Below, in pieces: positions 1 through 8,356 of a DNA stretch of 64,000 nucleotides. This DNA is from CAUPWF01 sp964369425. Its GTDB lineage: Bacteria > Bacillota > Clostridia > Lachnospirales > Lachnospiraceae. Numbering within the stretch: position 1 is the stretch's first letter; each line of letters begins with the position of its first letter. A program made the position numbers and the translations under genes. The stretch covers positions 1 through 64,000 of the forward strand of contig CAYJGW010000007.1 of assembly GCA_964369425.1 (NCBI GenBank), given 5' to 3'. Under the pieces are notes generated by a model, which saw nothing but the letters and a program-made list of their open reading frames with translations, did no database searches and had not been told where the DNA came from.

Positions 1-997
1 TTCCTGCTCTTCTATATTCTGGATCCGTAAATACTTCTACGATATCATCTAACTTCACTACATTTGTAATAATGCTTTCCACATCAATTCTGCCTGATTC
101 TAATACTTCAATCGCACGATCAAAGGTATATGGATTGATGAATGATGATATAAGTTTCAATTCTTTTTTGAAGATATCATCTGGTTTTACTGCCATCTCA
201 TCATCAGGACCTGCTAGGCCAAAATACATTACTGTGGCTGCTTTCCCTGCAAATTCTATCGCTTGTGCTTGTGTTCTGATGTTTCCAACACATTCAATAA
301 TGACATCTACATTATCACAATACTCGTCTAGTACTTTTTTCACATCTTCTTCAATTGGATTAATCGCTTTGCTTGCACCCAATTTTAAGGCTAACTCTCT
401 TTTTTCTGCTACTGGCTCTGAAAGAATTACTTTTCCCGCACCTGCATAAATTGCTAATTGCAGCATAATGATTCCAATTGGACCTCCACCCATCACCAAC
501 ACTGTATCTCCTGCTTTGATATTACATAGGTCTATTCCATGTAGACAACAAGCCATAGGTTCTGCCATCGCTGCTTCGATAAAACTCAAACTCTCTGGTA
601 CTTTATAGACTACTTTTTCTCGCATAATTACATATTCAGCGAAACCTCCGTTTGCTGTTGTTCCAATCCCTATGTTATTTGTGCAAAAATGTGCCATTCC
701 TTTTTTACAGAAGTAACATTCTCCACACATATCATTCGGGTCTCCACTCACCTTATCTCCTGGCTTTACTGAAGTAACTGCTGAACCAACTTCTTCTACA
801 ACTCCTGAGAATTCATGTCCTGGTATCAATGGTGGTGTTACAGCAAATGATCCACCATCTCCATTGAATATGTGAATATCCGTACCACAAACACCGCAAT
901 ACTTCACTTTAATTTTCACTTCATTCTCTTTTAATTCTCTTACCGCAATATCTTCTACTCGTAAATCTTCTTTCCCATAATATACTGCTGCTTTCAT
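1..997 (-). CDS. Zinc-dependent alcohol/polyol dehydrogenase (MDR family), C-terminus cut by window edge
   Basis: Medium-chain dehydrogenase/reductase, expected to oxidise or reduce an alcohol or polyol with NAD(P). The N-terminal GroES-like fold carries a catalytic zinc Cys37 in GVCGTD and His61-Glu62 in PGHE. The structural-zinc lobe has four cysteines at about 91, 94, 97 and 105. A Rossmann motif GGGPIG follows near residue 170. The start at 997 has a good AGGAGAG ribosome site. About 332 residues are visible and the stop lies beyond the left edge, so roughly the last 10-20 residues are missing. It follows the ROK regulator with a 30-bp gap, probably as the second gene of that transcript. 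The substrate is unknown; the neighbouring ketose epimerase and sugar importer suggest a sugar alcohol. Confidence 0.9.
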   Translation of the reverse strand, partial: MKAAVYYGKEDLRVEDIAVRELKENEVKIKVKYCGVCGTDIHIFNGDGGSFAVTPPLIPGHEFSGVVEEVGSAVTSVKPGDKVSGDPNDMCGECYFCKKGMAHFCTNNIGIGTTANGGFAEYVIMREKVVYKVPESLSFIEAAMAEPMACCLHGIDLCNIKAGDTVLVMGGGPIGIIMLQLAIYAGAGKVILSEPVAEKRELALKLGASKAINPIEEDVKKVLDEYCDNVDVIIECVGNIRTQAQAIEFAGKAATVMYFGLAGPDDEMAVKPDDIFKKELKLISSFINPYTFDRAIEVLESGRIDVESIITNVVKLDDIVEVFTDPEYRRAG

Positions 998-1027
998 TTT
1001 AACCTCTCCTTCATCTCAGTAATATTT

Positions 1028-2170
1028 TTATATTGCATTTACAAATTCGTCTATATACGTGTTGGCTGCTCCCGCTGCTGCCGCTTCCACTTTATACTCG
1101 CAAGGTAACAGATAATCTTTAGCCAAATCCCCAAATGGATTCCTTGCGTCTACTTTGTCACACAGTTCTTCTAAGTAAGGTGTAATATACGGTCCAATAT
1201 GCCCCCCTAGTATAACCTGTCCATCAAAAAGGATTCGGATATTATAAATTCCTAGAGATAAATCATCCAAATATTTTTCCCAAAGCTTTGTTGCAACTTC
1301 ATCACCTTGCTCGAGTAATATAAAAAACTCCTCAAGTCTTCCATCTGTATAGTAATCCAAATTCCCAGCTTTACACAAGGTATCAAAACATCCTCTTTTT
1401 CCGCAATAGCAAAGTTCCCCACCTTCTGATATCAGTGTCATATGCCCTATTTCTCCACCTTTATGGGTATCTCCCCTATATATCTCGTGGTTGATAATAA
1501 TGGAACCTCCAACGCTTCCACTTAATGCTATATAGAATGCATTGTTTACCTCTTTTGCAACTTTACCCTCTGCATATCCTGCCGCGTAAGAATCGTGAAG
1601 CAATCGACTCGGATACGGAATGTACTTTGTAATCTGACTTTTCGTCTTTCCGGAAAACCCTAGAGTTAAGCCGTATTTTACAACTTCTCCATCTTCTGTT
1701 ATCAACCCTGGTACAGCTATTCCTACCCCTAATAAGTTTTCATCACTTATCTCCATATCAACTTTAATCGACTCTACTATTTCACCTATTTTTTTTAAGT
1801 AAGATTCTTCATCGATATTAAATTTTATTCGTTCCTTCATTACATGGATAACTTCACTAGATAAATCTACAACAACTCCATGGATATGATTTCCCGTCGT
1901 GTAAATACCAATTGCAGCTTTTGCTTCTTTCACATACGTATATGCTGTTGCATTTCTTCCGCCTGTATTGTTAATTTTTTTTGAGGCATCTATCAATTTT
2001 TTTTGCTTTAAATACTGTAAATTTTGTGTAACTGTAGGTAGGCTGAGTTGAAGCGCAACTACGATATCTTGTTTTGATACGCTCTGCTCTTTTCTAATAA
2101 ACTTATAAATCCGCTGTCTGTTGTTCAGTTTTATTTCACTAGTGCTTAGTCCCTTTTCTTTCATCAACAT
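1028..2170 (-). CDS. ROK-family transcriptional regulator (NagC/XylR type)
   Basis: Predicted sugar-responsive repressor. Residues about 15-65 form a winged helix-turn-helix (SVSKQDIVVALQLSLPTVTQ). Residues about 85-375 form a ROK sugar-kinase-like domain with the glycine-rich SGSVGGSI and the family zinc motif CYCGKRGC near 254-261. The N-terminal DNA-binding domain marks it as a regulator rather than a glucokinase. It has its own promoter and is followed by the dehydrogenase at 1-997. Either M1 (2170) or M3 (2164) could be the start, and neither has a strong ribosome site. It is one of two ROK proteins flanking this sugar locus, and the inducer is not evident from sequence. Confidence 0.9.
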   Translation of the reverse strand: MLMKEKGLSTSEIKLNNRQRIYKFIRKEQSVSKQDIVVALQLSLPTVTQNLQYLKQKKLIDASKKINNTGGRNATAYTYVKEAKAAIGIYTTGNHIHGVVVDLSSEVIHVMKERIKFNIDEESYLKKIGEIVESIKVDMEISDENLLGVGIAVPGLITEDGEVVKYGLTLGFSGKTKSQITKYIPYPSRLLHDSYAAGYAEGKVAKEVNNAFYIALSGSVGGSIIINHEIYRGDTHKGGEIGHMTLISEGGELCYCGKRGCFDTLCKAGNLDYYTDGRLEEFFILLEQGDEVATKLWEKYLDDLSLGIYNIRILFDGQVILGGHIGPYITPYLEELCDKVDARNPFGDLAKDYLLPCEYKVEAAAAGAANTYIDEFVNAI

Positions 2171-2198
2171 TACCTACCATTTCTTACTTTTCCATACC

Positions 2199-2227
2199 AT
2201 AGTAGTATTTATCGTCTCTAGTGTCAA
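2199..2227 (-). promoter_or_regulatory. Sigma-A promoter for the ROK1-dehydrogenase unit
   Basis: Reading the minus strand, TTGACA (2227-2222) and TACTAT (2204-2199) are separated by 17 bp, about 30 bp upstream of the ROK gene start. The match to the vegetative consensus is good. It implies that the ROK1-dehydrogenase unit can be expressed separately from the upstream epimerase genes. Confidence 0.75.
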
Positions 2228-2234
2228 CACCTTA

Positions 2235-2729
2235 TTAGACTATAATTTCAAACTGTTCTTCTTGTGTTAATGAAACCACTTTACAATCATTCATGTAAGT
2301 GCACTCTGGAAGTATCACAATGCTATGTAGCATATCTTCATTTACCGGCAGTGGAGCCAAATGCCAAATTGCTGTATTTAACTTTACCATCGTTCCTTTT
2401 GGCACAATGAAAGCCTTGGTCAATTCTGTTCTTGGAACACCTCCAGTTGCTGGTGCTACATGAATAATCATGTCGTCATTCAAAGGCAATATTAACTCCG
2501 GAGTTGTTGTATGGTATTCCACATCTATTACTACCATTTTTTTCGGCCTCTTTACTTGAAGTGGTGAAAATGCCATTCTACTCATACATGATTCTGACAT
2601 TCTATCTGGATAAAAACTATGCAACTCTCCTTGAAGTGCATATCCAGTCGGATTAATCATGTCATAATACACCCCGAAAGGAGCGAAATCCTCTTTTGTG
2701 ATTCTTTCTGCTTGTATTTTTCTCATCAT
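2235..2729 (-). CDS. AllA-like (ureidoglycolate lyase family) cupin protein
   Basis: A 164-residue protein resembling the ureidoglycolate lyase/AllA-type cupin superfamily. It has the conserved opening IQAERITKEDFAPFGVYYD and a core with FIVPKGTMVKLNTAIWHLAP. True AllA acts in allantoin degradation, but no other purine-catabolism gene is nearby. The gene lies 11 bp downstream of the ketose epimerase, so a role in the sugar pathway, such as handling an acid or lactone intermediate, is more plausible. That role is inference. M1 or M2 (2729 or 2726) could be the start. Confidence 0.7.
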   Translation of the reverse strand: MMRKIQAERITKEDFAPFGVYYDMINPTGYALQGELHSFYPDRMSESCMSRMAFSPLQVKRPKKMVVIDVEYHTTTPELILPLNDDMIIHVAPATGGVPRTELTKAFIVPKGTMVKLNTAIWHLAPLPVNEDMLHSIVILPECTYMNDCKVVSLTQEEQFEIIV

Positions 2730-2740
2730 ATTCTCTCTTT

Positions 2741-3613
2741 CTATTTCGTCCAGTCTAGCATATATCTCTGGAACTCCAAAGCCTGTTTTGCATCTTGATC
2801 TAGTGCCTCTTCACTTGCTCCTTTGCTGATATCTCTCCAAATCTTAATATCTGCACCTACTTGTCCACCCATTTTCACAAATGGTTCCATAATCACATCG
2901 CCTTGATACTGAATTTCACGAAGTGCATCTCCAATCTCTCTCCAAGGCGTTCTTCCTCTTCCTGGTACCATTCTGTTGCATTCTCCTGTATGAAGGTGCC
3001 CTAGATAGTCTCCCGCATAACGAATTGCATCACCGATACTACATTCTTCAATGTTCATATGAAAGGTATCAAGCATGACTTTTACATTGTCTTCCCCAAC
3101 TTCTTTTACGAATTGAACTCCCTCTTCTGAAGTATTCAAGATGTGACTTTCAAATCGATTCAACACTTCCATCCCAAGTGTAATTCCATATTTTTTAGCA
3201 ATTGGTGCTAAAATCTGCATTCCTTCTACACTATAGTTCCAATCAGACTCTTTATTTGCAGTAGAATAATCAACTGGCCAATAAGAATATAAGGCTCCAC
3301 CCAATTTTTTCATATCAAGTGCTTCCATCACTTCAAATAGTCGCTTGTACCAAGTTAATGCTTCTTCTCGAATCGCAGCATCTGAAGATCCCATATTGTG
3401 GTTAAATGTCGGTCCATACCCACCTGTCAAAATCATGCCATTATCTTTCACACATTTTTTAAGTTCATTGATTTCTTCGTTTGAATAATCAGGCAGTGGT
3501 GCGGCACCTATTTCCAAAATATCAAATCCTAGTTTTGCTGTTTTCACTACGTATTTCTTATAATCTGCTGCCCATTGATCTTCCCAATATGCGTAATATA
3601 TTCCATGTCTCAC
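2741..3613 (-). CDS. Ketose 3-epimerase (D-psicose/D-allulose 3-epimerase family)
   Basis: TIM-barrel sugar isomerase of the D-tagatose/D-psicose 3-epimerase family, interconverting ketohexoses at C3 (for example D-allulose and D-fructose). Most of the 290 residues align from memory with the Clostridium cellulolyticum D-psicose 3-epimerase, including the opening HGIYYAYWE and the segments GGALYSYWP, VMLDTFHMNIEE, GHLHTGECNR and VMEPFV. The metal-binding/catalytic set is present: Glu149, Asp182, His208 and Glu243. The start is a GTG with an AGGAG site 9 bp upstream. The gene sits downstream of the ABC importer behind a stem-loop and is followed closely by the AllA-like gene. This enzyme is the best clue to the substrate class of the locus. 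Confidence 0.9.
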   Translation of the reverse strand: MRHGIYYAYWEDQWAADYKKYVVKTAKLGFDILEIGAAPLPDYSNEEINELKKCVKDNGMILTGGYGPTFNHNMGSSDAAIREEALTWYKRLFEVMEALDMKKLGGALYSYWPVDYSTANKESDWNYSVEGMQILAPIAKKYGITLGMEVLNRFESHILNTSEEGVQFVKEVGEDNVKVMLDTFHMNIEECSIGDAIRYAGDYLGHLHTGECNRMVPGRGRTPWREIGDALREIQYQGDVIMEPFVKMGGQVGADIKIWRDISKGASEEALDQDAKQALEFQRYMLDWTK

Positions 3614-3701
3614 CTTTTTTATCTCCTCTCTTCTTAATAATAATTTCCATATTTCTTTTTTGTCATCTGTTTTATGCTCACAACTAGTCTCCTCTATTTA
3701 C

Positions 3702-3742
3702 AAAAAATCCCAGTAGCCGCAAATGCTATCACTGGGATTTTT
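3702..3742 (-). terminator. Stem-loop with U-tract between the transporter and epimerase genes
   Basis: An inverted repeat AATCCCAGT...ACTGGGATT with a 16-nt loop is followed on the minus strand by TTTTTT. It lies between the permease stop and the epimerase start. It looks like an intrinsic terminator or attenuator that would lower expression of the two downstream enzymes relative to the importer. Confidence 0.75.
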
Positions 3743-3747
3743 AACTC

Positions 3748-4695
3748 TTAAGTTGCTTGTCTCTTCTTTTGTAGACAGTCAAATCCAACTGCAAGTGCGA
3801 GTACAACCCCCATTACTACATCTTGAAGATAAATATCAATGTTCATAAGTACCATTCCGTTTTGAAGCGCTCCGATGATAAATGTACCAGCTACTACTCC
3901 TGAAATCTTACCAAATCCACCGCTAACTGATACCCCACCTAAAACTACACAAGTGATAACATCAAACTCAAAACCAAGTCCTGCGTTAGCAATTCCTGAA
4001 TTTGTACGAGATAGCATTACAATACCTGCTAGTGCTGCGAAGAACCCTGAAATTGCAAATACTAAGTATTTTGTTCTTCCAACGCGAATTCCTGAAAGTT
4101 TTGCTGCTTCTTTATTTCCACCTACTGCATAGAAATAACGTCCAAAGTATGTCTTATTTAAGATAAATGATCCAACCGCAAAACATACAATCATGATGAT
4201 AACTGGAACTGGAACAACACTGATATACCCTTGCCCTATAATTCTAAAGTCATCTGTAAATCCATTGATTGGTAGCCCTCCACTTATAATAAGTGCTAAC
4301 CCTTGAAATGCAATCTGTGTGGAAAATGTTGCTATCAGAGCCGGCATTCCAATAGTTGATACCATAAATCCGTTTAATAGTCCTATTAAAATTCCTATTA
4401 CAAGTGATACCACTATCGCTAACCACATATTCATGCTCATATGTACCATAAAATATGCACAGACAATATTTACAAATGTAATGATGGAACCGATTGATAA
4501 ATCGATATCACCTAATAAAATAACATATGTCATCCCTATAGATGCAATTCCAAACATTGATACTTGTCTTAATACGTTAAACATATTTGCAGTGGTCATA
4601 AATCTTGGATTTGCAATGGAAAATCCTATTATGAGAGCAAGAAGTACCACCCAAATCGCCTTGTCTTTTATCTGATTCATTACTTTTTCATTCAT
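3748..4695 (-). CDS. Sugar ABC transporter permease (RbsC-like)
   Basis: Polytopic inner-membrane permease of the ribose/xylose/galactose (CUT2) family, 315 residues with about eight to ten hydrophobic segments. It shows the family signatures TYVILLGDIDLSIGS, VGGNKEAAKLSGI and GGVSVSGGFGKISG. It would homodimerise and pair with the double ATPase encoded 16 bp upstream. A GGGAGG ribosome site precedes the start. It is the third gene of the operon binding protein-ATPase-permease. Confidence 0.93.
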   Translation of the reverse strand: MNEKVMNQIKDKAIWVVLLALIIGFSIANPRFMTTANMFNVLRQVSMFGIASIGMTYVILLGDIDLSIGSIITFVNIVCAYFMVHMSMNMWLAIVVSLVIGILIGLLNGFMVSTIGMPALIATFSTQIAFQGLALIISGGLPINGFTDDFRIIGQGYISVVPVPVIIMIVCFAVGSFILNKTYFGRYFYAVGGNKEAAKLSGIRVGRTKYLVFAISGFFAALAGIVMLSRTNSGIANAGLGFEFDVITCVVLGGVSVSGGFGKISGVVAGTFIIGALQNGMVLMNIDIYLQDVVMGVVLALAVGFDCLQKKRQAT

Positions 4696-4711
4696 TCTTC
4701 TTCAAACCTCC

Positions 4712-6211
4712 CTATTTATTTCCATTGGATGCGTATGCCATAATGGTTTCTTGTGCAAATTCTTCTTTTGCCAATTCTCCTGTCATTTCGCCCTCTGACA
4801 ATACAATGATTCTGTCTGACATTCCCATTAATTCTTCCATCTCTGAAGAAATCATTAAGATTGCCTTTCCTTCTTTCTCTACCAAGTCATTCATCAACTT
4901 ATAGATTTCATACTTGGCACCAACATCGATTCCTCTAGTCGGTTCATCAAAGATAATCAATTCCGAATCAGCTGCAAGCCATCTTCCAAGAATCACCTTC
5001 TGTTGATTCCCTCCACTTAAGTTCTTGATAAGTTGCTCCAAGTTCGGAGTTTTAATCGCCATGTTTTCTCTATATTTGTTAGCAATTTCCATTTCTTTCT
5101 TAGAATCGATAACACTTAACGTAGAGTTTCTCTGATATATTGGCATGTTGATATTATTCTTAATTGATATTCCAAGCATCGCTCCATGACGCTTACGATC
5201 CTCAGGAACCAAGGCAATACCCAAATCAATTGCTTGTCTTGGAGTTTTTGGGTGTACTTCTTGTCCTTTAAACTTCATTACACCTGATTTCTTTGGAACT
5301 ACTCCAAATATCATTTCAGCAAGTTCTGTTCTCCCTGCTCCTACTAGTCCGCCAAGACCTACAATTTCACCTCTGTGAATCTTTAAGTTCATATTGTTAT
5401 CTCCATGACCGCAGACATTTTGTAACTCAAGAACCACATCATTTTTATCTATGCAATCTTTTCTTGGTGGGTAAGTTTCTGTCAATTCACGCCCTACCAT
5501 TAACTGAATCAATTCTTGTACATGGCTATCTTTTGTAATCAAAGTCTTAACATATTCGCCATCACGTAATACTTCTATTCTGTCTGATAATCTGTAGATT
5601 TCATCCAATCTATGAGATATGTAAATAATCGAAATCCCTTCTTTTCGAAGTCTTTCAACTACCAAAAACATACTCTCAACTTCTGCACTTGTAAGGGGTG
5701 CCGAAGGTTCGTCCATAATCAATATCTTCGCATTTTGCTGAATCGCTTTTGCAATTTCAACCATTTGCTGGTAACCAACTGTTAAATCTTTCATCAAAGA
5801 TTTTGGATTGATTTTAATTCTTAATTGTTCGAAAGCTTTTTCTGCTTCCTTTTCCATGGCTCTTTTGTCAACCACAATTCCTTTTTTAATCGGTCTTCCA
5901 AGAAATAAATTTTCTGCTACCGATAACTCTTTTACATTATTAAACTCTTGATAAATAATAGCGATTCCGTTCTCTGCTGCAAGTTGTGGAGTCATGCTAC
6001 TAAATTCTTTTCCATTTACTATAATCTTACCAGATGTTGGGACAACTGCTCCCGAACAACATTTGATTAATGTAGATTTTCCTGCTCCATTCTCACCGAT
6101 TAATGCTAGAATTTCTCCCTTTTTTAGCTCTAACGTAACATCTTTCAATGCCACAACACCCGGGTATTCTTTTCTTATATGTTGTAACTGCAATACATAT
6201 TCTTGGCTCAT
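4712..6211 (-). CDS. Sugar ABC transporter ATP-binding protein (RbsA/MglA-like, two ATPase domains)
   Basis: A 499-residue CUT2-type ATPase with two fused nucleotide-binding domains. The first has Walker A GENGAGKST (39-47), an atypical signature region LTVGYQQM, and Walker B ILIMDEPSAPL. The second has a degenerate P-loop (GGLVGAGRTEL), a good signature LSGGNQQ and Walker B LIIFDEPTRGID. A degenerate second P-loop is normal for this family. It energises the permease encoded downstream. Confidence 0.93.
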   Translation of the reverse strand: MSQEYVLQLQHIRKEYPGVVALKDVTLELKKGEILALIGENGAGKSTLIKCCSGAVVPTSGKIIVNGKEFSSMTPQLAAENGIAIIYQEFNNVKELSVAENLFLGRPIKKGIVVDKRAMEKEAEKAFEQLRIKINPKSLMKDLTVGYQQMVEIAKAIQQNAKILIMDEPSAPLTSAEVESMFLVVERLRKEGISIIYISHRLDEIYRLSDRIEVLRDGEYVKTLITKDSHVQELIQLMVGRELTETYPPRKDCIDKNDVVLELQNVCGHGDNNMNLKIHRGEIVGLGGLVGAGRTELAEMIFGVVPKKSGVMKFKGQEVHPKTPRQAIDLGIALVPEDRKRHGAMLGISIKNNINMPIYQRNSTLSVIDSKKEMEIANKYRENMAIKTPNLEQLIKNLSGGNQQKVILGRWLAADSELIIFDEPTRGIDVGAKYEIYKLMNDLVEKEGKAILMISSEMEELMGMSDRIIVLSEGEMTGELAKEEFAQETIMAYASNGNK

Positions 6212-6254
6212 ATTTCCTCCCCCGTAAGTTTAGTGGTAATTCTCTATGATTGGC

Positions 6255-6279
6255 TAGAGGCGATATCACATCGCCTCTA
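6255..6279 (-). other. Intercistronic stem-loop after the binding-protein gene
   Basis: A perfect 10-bp stem TAGAGGCGAT/ATCGCCTCTA with a 5-nt loop lies between the binding-protein stop and the ATPase start, with no U-tract. Such hairpins downstream of binding-protein genes commonly protect the upstream mRNA and raise its level over the permease genes. That role here is inferred. Confidence 0.65.
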
Positions 6280-6324
6280 ACTTATACACATTATATCAAT
6301 TTACTTTTTTACGTACTGTTTCAA

Positions 6325-7356
6325 TTACATTCCTGCAATGATTTCATCTACAGTGTCAACTGTGATTTCTTTTGTTGGTCTGTATACATCGTGGTTATCT
6401 CCTGAGAAATCATCTCCTGCTAAGATGCTTTCAAACATTGCAAAACAAGCTTCTGCAGTATCTAAACTAGATCCTTCAAATCCGATGATTGCTCTAACAG
6501 CCTCATCTCCAGCTTTTAATGACTCTAATTGTTGCATTGTTACGTCAGTTGTAATAACTCCTACGTTTTCTGGAATGTTTCCAGCTCCGCCGTATTTTTG
6601 AAGAAGTGCTTCATTTGCTCCAAGCATCGCTCCAGCTCCTACACCTACGAATACAGTTGCATCTGGATTCGCTTGAAGTGCTGTCTCTACGTTAGTTTGT
6701 GCATCATTTGCTTCGATACCTTCAACTTCTGCTACGATTTTATAGTTTCCTGGATCACAGTTTTCTTCCAAGCCTTGCTTGATTCCATTTGCTCTCTCTA
6801 AAAGAACCTTTGTAGATGGGAACCCGATAACAACTACTTCTGCTGGTGCATCAGCTGTATAGTGCTCATTGATGAATTCTGCTGCAGATGCTCCGATAAC
6901 TGCTCCTAGTTCTGTATTGTCAAGTACCCAGTTTGCTGAAGTATTTTCCATTGGATCATCCCAGCACATTACTTCAATTCCTGCATCCCTAGCTTGTTGT
7001 GCTACACCTTCAACTGCGTCTGCATCTGATGGATGAATCATAATTAGGTCTACACCCGCTGTAATAAAGTTCTCTACCTGGCTGATTTGAGTTGCTGAGT
7101 TATCTCCACAGTCGATGATTGTATATTCATATCCGTTCTCATCCATAACTGTCTCTAATTTACCCATAACGCCTGCCCAGTAATCATTCTTAAGTGATTG
7201 AATTGTAATACCTACAGTATACGCACCATCATCTTCGCCTTCTTCTGTTTCTTCTGCTGCTGGCTCGCTCGCTGCTGGCGCTTCAGTTGTACACCCTACT
7301 GCAAATGACGCTAACATTGCTACACTTAAAACTACACCTAAAATCTTTCTTTTCAT
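6325..7356 (-). CDS. Sugar ABC transporter substrate-binding lipoprotein (RbsB-like)
   Basis: Periplasmic-binding-protein fold of peripla_BP_4 type, 343 residues, anchored outside the membrane. The signal peptide ends in a lipobox FAVGC with the lipidated Cys22. An acidic, Ala/Glu-rich linker follows (to about residue 45), then the domain starting YTVGITIQSLKNDYWAGV. The motif MIHPSDADAV is typical of ribose/rhamnose-type binders. The ribosome site AGGAGGAG is strong. It belongs to the operon that begins with the SDR gene and determines what the importer binds; the ligand is not evident from sequence. Confidence 0.93.
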   Translation of the reverse strand: MKRKILGVVLSVAMLASFAVGCTTEAPAASEPAAEETEEGEDDGAYTVGITIQSLKNDYWAGVMGKLETVMDENGYEYTIIDCGDNSATQISQVENFITAGVDLIMIHPSDADAVEGVAQQARDAGIEVMCWDDPMENTSANWVLDNTELGAVIGASAAEFINEHYTADAPAEVVVIGFPSTKVLLERANGIKQGLEENCDPGNYKIVAEVEGIEANDAQTNVETALQANPDATVFVGVGAGAMLGANEALLQKYGGAGNIPENVGVITTDVTMQQLESLKAGDEAVRAIIGFEGSSLDTAEACFAMFESILAGDDFSGDNHDVYRPTKEITVDTVDEIIAGM

Positions 7357-7411
7357 ACTTTCTCTCCTCCTAATTTTGGTTTATTCCAAATGCCCCTATG
7401 GCATTAGAATC

Positions 7412-8188
7412 CTAGAAACATGTAAACGCTCCGTCTACTACGAAATCTGACCCTGTTGTAAATGAACTTGTATCTCCAGCTAAGTATACACAAATTGACT
7501 GTAACTCTTCTGGTTTACCCAATCTTCCCATCGGTGCTAAGTCGTTCCACTTTTCAATCAAAGGAACAAGGTGTGGTGCATTACTAATTAATTCTGTACC
7601 GATGTATCCTGGACTTAATGAATTAACGCGTACATTTTTTGTCGCCCATTCAACTGCCATTGATTTCGTCAACATAATCACTGCTGCTTTTGATGCATTA
7701 TACGCACACTGTGGTTGCGGTACATTTACGATATGACCTGACATGGATGCTGTATTGATGATTGATCCGCCACCGTTTGCTAACATATATTTCCCAGCTG
7801 CTTGTGCTGTTAGGAATACTCCATTTAAGTTTACATCAATTACTTTCTTCCATTGCTCGTAAGTCATCTCATCTGCTGGAACATTGATGCAGATTCCTGC
7901 ATTGCAGAATGCACAATCCAAACCACCCAACTCTTTTACTATCGTCTCCATCATCTGATTGACTTCATCTTCATTCGTTACATCTGTCTGAATCGCAATT
8001 GTCTTTACTCCATGATTTTTCGCAATCTCTTCAGCAGTCTTTTTCGCTTCATCGATATCCATATCTACAATCGCTAAGTCTGCTCCTGCTTCTGCAAATG
8101 CTGTTGCTACGCTTTTTCCGATTCCTCTAGCCCCTCCAGTTACAAAAATACGTTTTCCGTCTAATCTCATTTTTTCGATAATACCCAA
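7412..8188 (-). CDS. Short-chain dehydrogenase/reductase (SDR, polyol/ketose type)
   Basis: Classical 258-residue SDR. It has the NAD(P)-binding motif TGGARGIG (17-24), NAG (96-98), and the catalytic Ser150, Tyr163 and Lys167 (YNASK). An Asp in IVDMDID at the end of the second strand suggests preference for NAD(H). The start is a TTG at 8188, because the strong GGAGG site lies 8 bp upstream of it, whereas the first ATG (8170) is too far away. It is the first gene of the importer operon, directly behind the promoter and operator candidate. It probably interconverts a sugar alcohol and a ketose. Confidence 0.88.
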   Translation of the reverse strand: MGIIEKMRLDGKRIFVTGGARGIGKSVATAFAEAGADLAIVDMDIDEAKKTAEEIAKNHGVKTIAIQTDVTNEDEVNQMMETIVKELGGLDCAFCNAGICINVPADEMTYEQWKKVIDVNLNGVFLTAQAAGKYMLANGGGSIINTASMSGHIVNVPQPQCAYNASKAAVIMLTKSMAVEWATKNVRVNSLSPGYIGTELISNAPHLVPLIEKWNDLAPMGRLGKPEELQSICVYLAGDTSSFTTGSDFVVDGAFTCF

Positions 8189-8239
8189 TTTTGTATCCTC
8201 CTAATTTGAACTCATTTGCTTGTTACTGATTTATCAAGC

Positions 8240-8303
8240 AGTTTTATAAAACTACTTTATAAAACTTATAACGTTATTATACACCTAATTCAAATTTGTG
8301 CAA
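8240..8303 (-). promoter_or_regulatory. Promoter and tandem palindromic operator of the sugar importer operon
   Basis: Reading the minus strand, TTGCAC (8303-8298) and TATAAT (8281-8276) are separated by 16 bp. Two related A/T-rich palindromes follow just after the -10 box: ACTTTATAAAACT at 8254-8266 and the perfect AGTTTTATAAAACT at 8240-8253. Their position is ideal for repression. A one-mismatch copy occurs upstream of the second ROK gene at 10630-10642, so a ROK protein is the likely binder. Confidence 0.7.
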
Positions 8304-8356
8304 TACTTAATTTTTCCTATATTTTTACTTTATTTTTTGTGCATTTTGTATAGTTT

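Noticed and set aside
1028..2170. ROK proteins as sugar kinases
   Set aside because: Both carry an N-terminal winged helix and lack a convincing ATP-binding start of the ROK domain, so they are repressors.
2235..2729. Allantoin degradation pathway from the AllA-like gene
   Set aside because: No allantoinase, allantoate amidohydrolase or ureidoglycolate dehydrogenase is present; the context is sugar metabolism.
7390..7405. Short hairpin ATGCC/GGGCAT between the SDR and binding-protein genes as a terminator
   Set aside because: The stem is only about 6 bp and no U-tract follows; the genes are otherwise close and co-directional.
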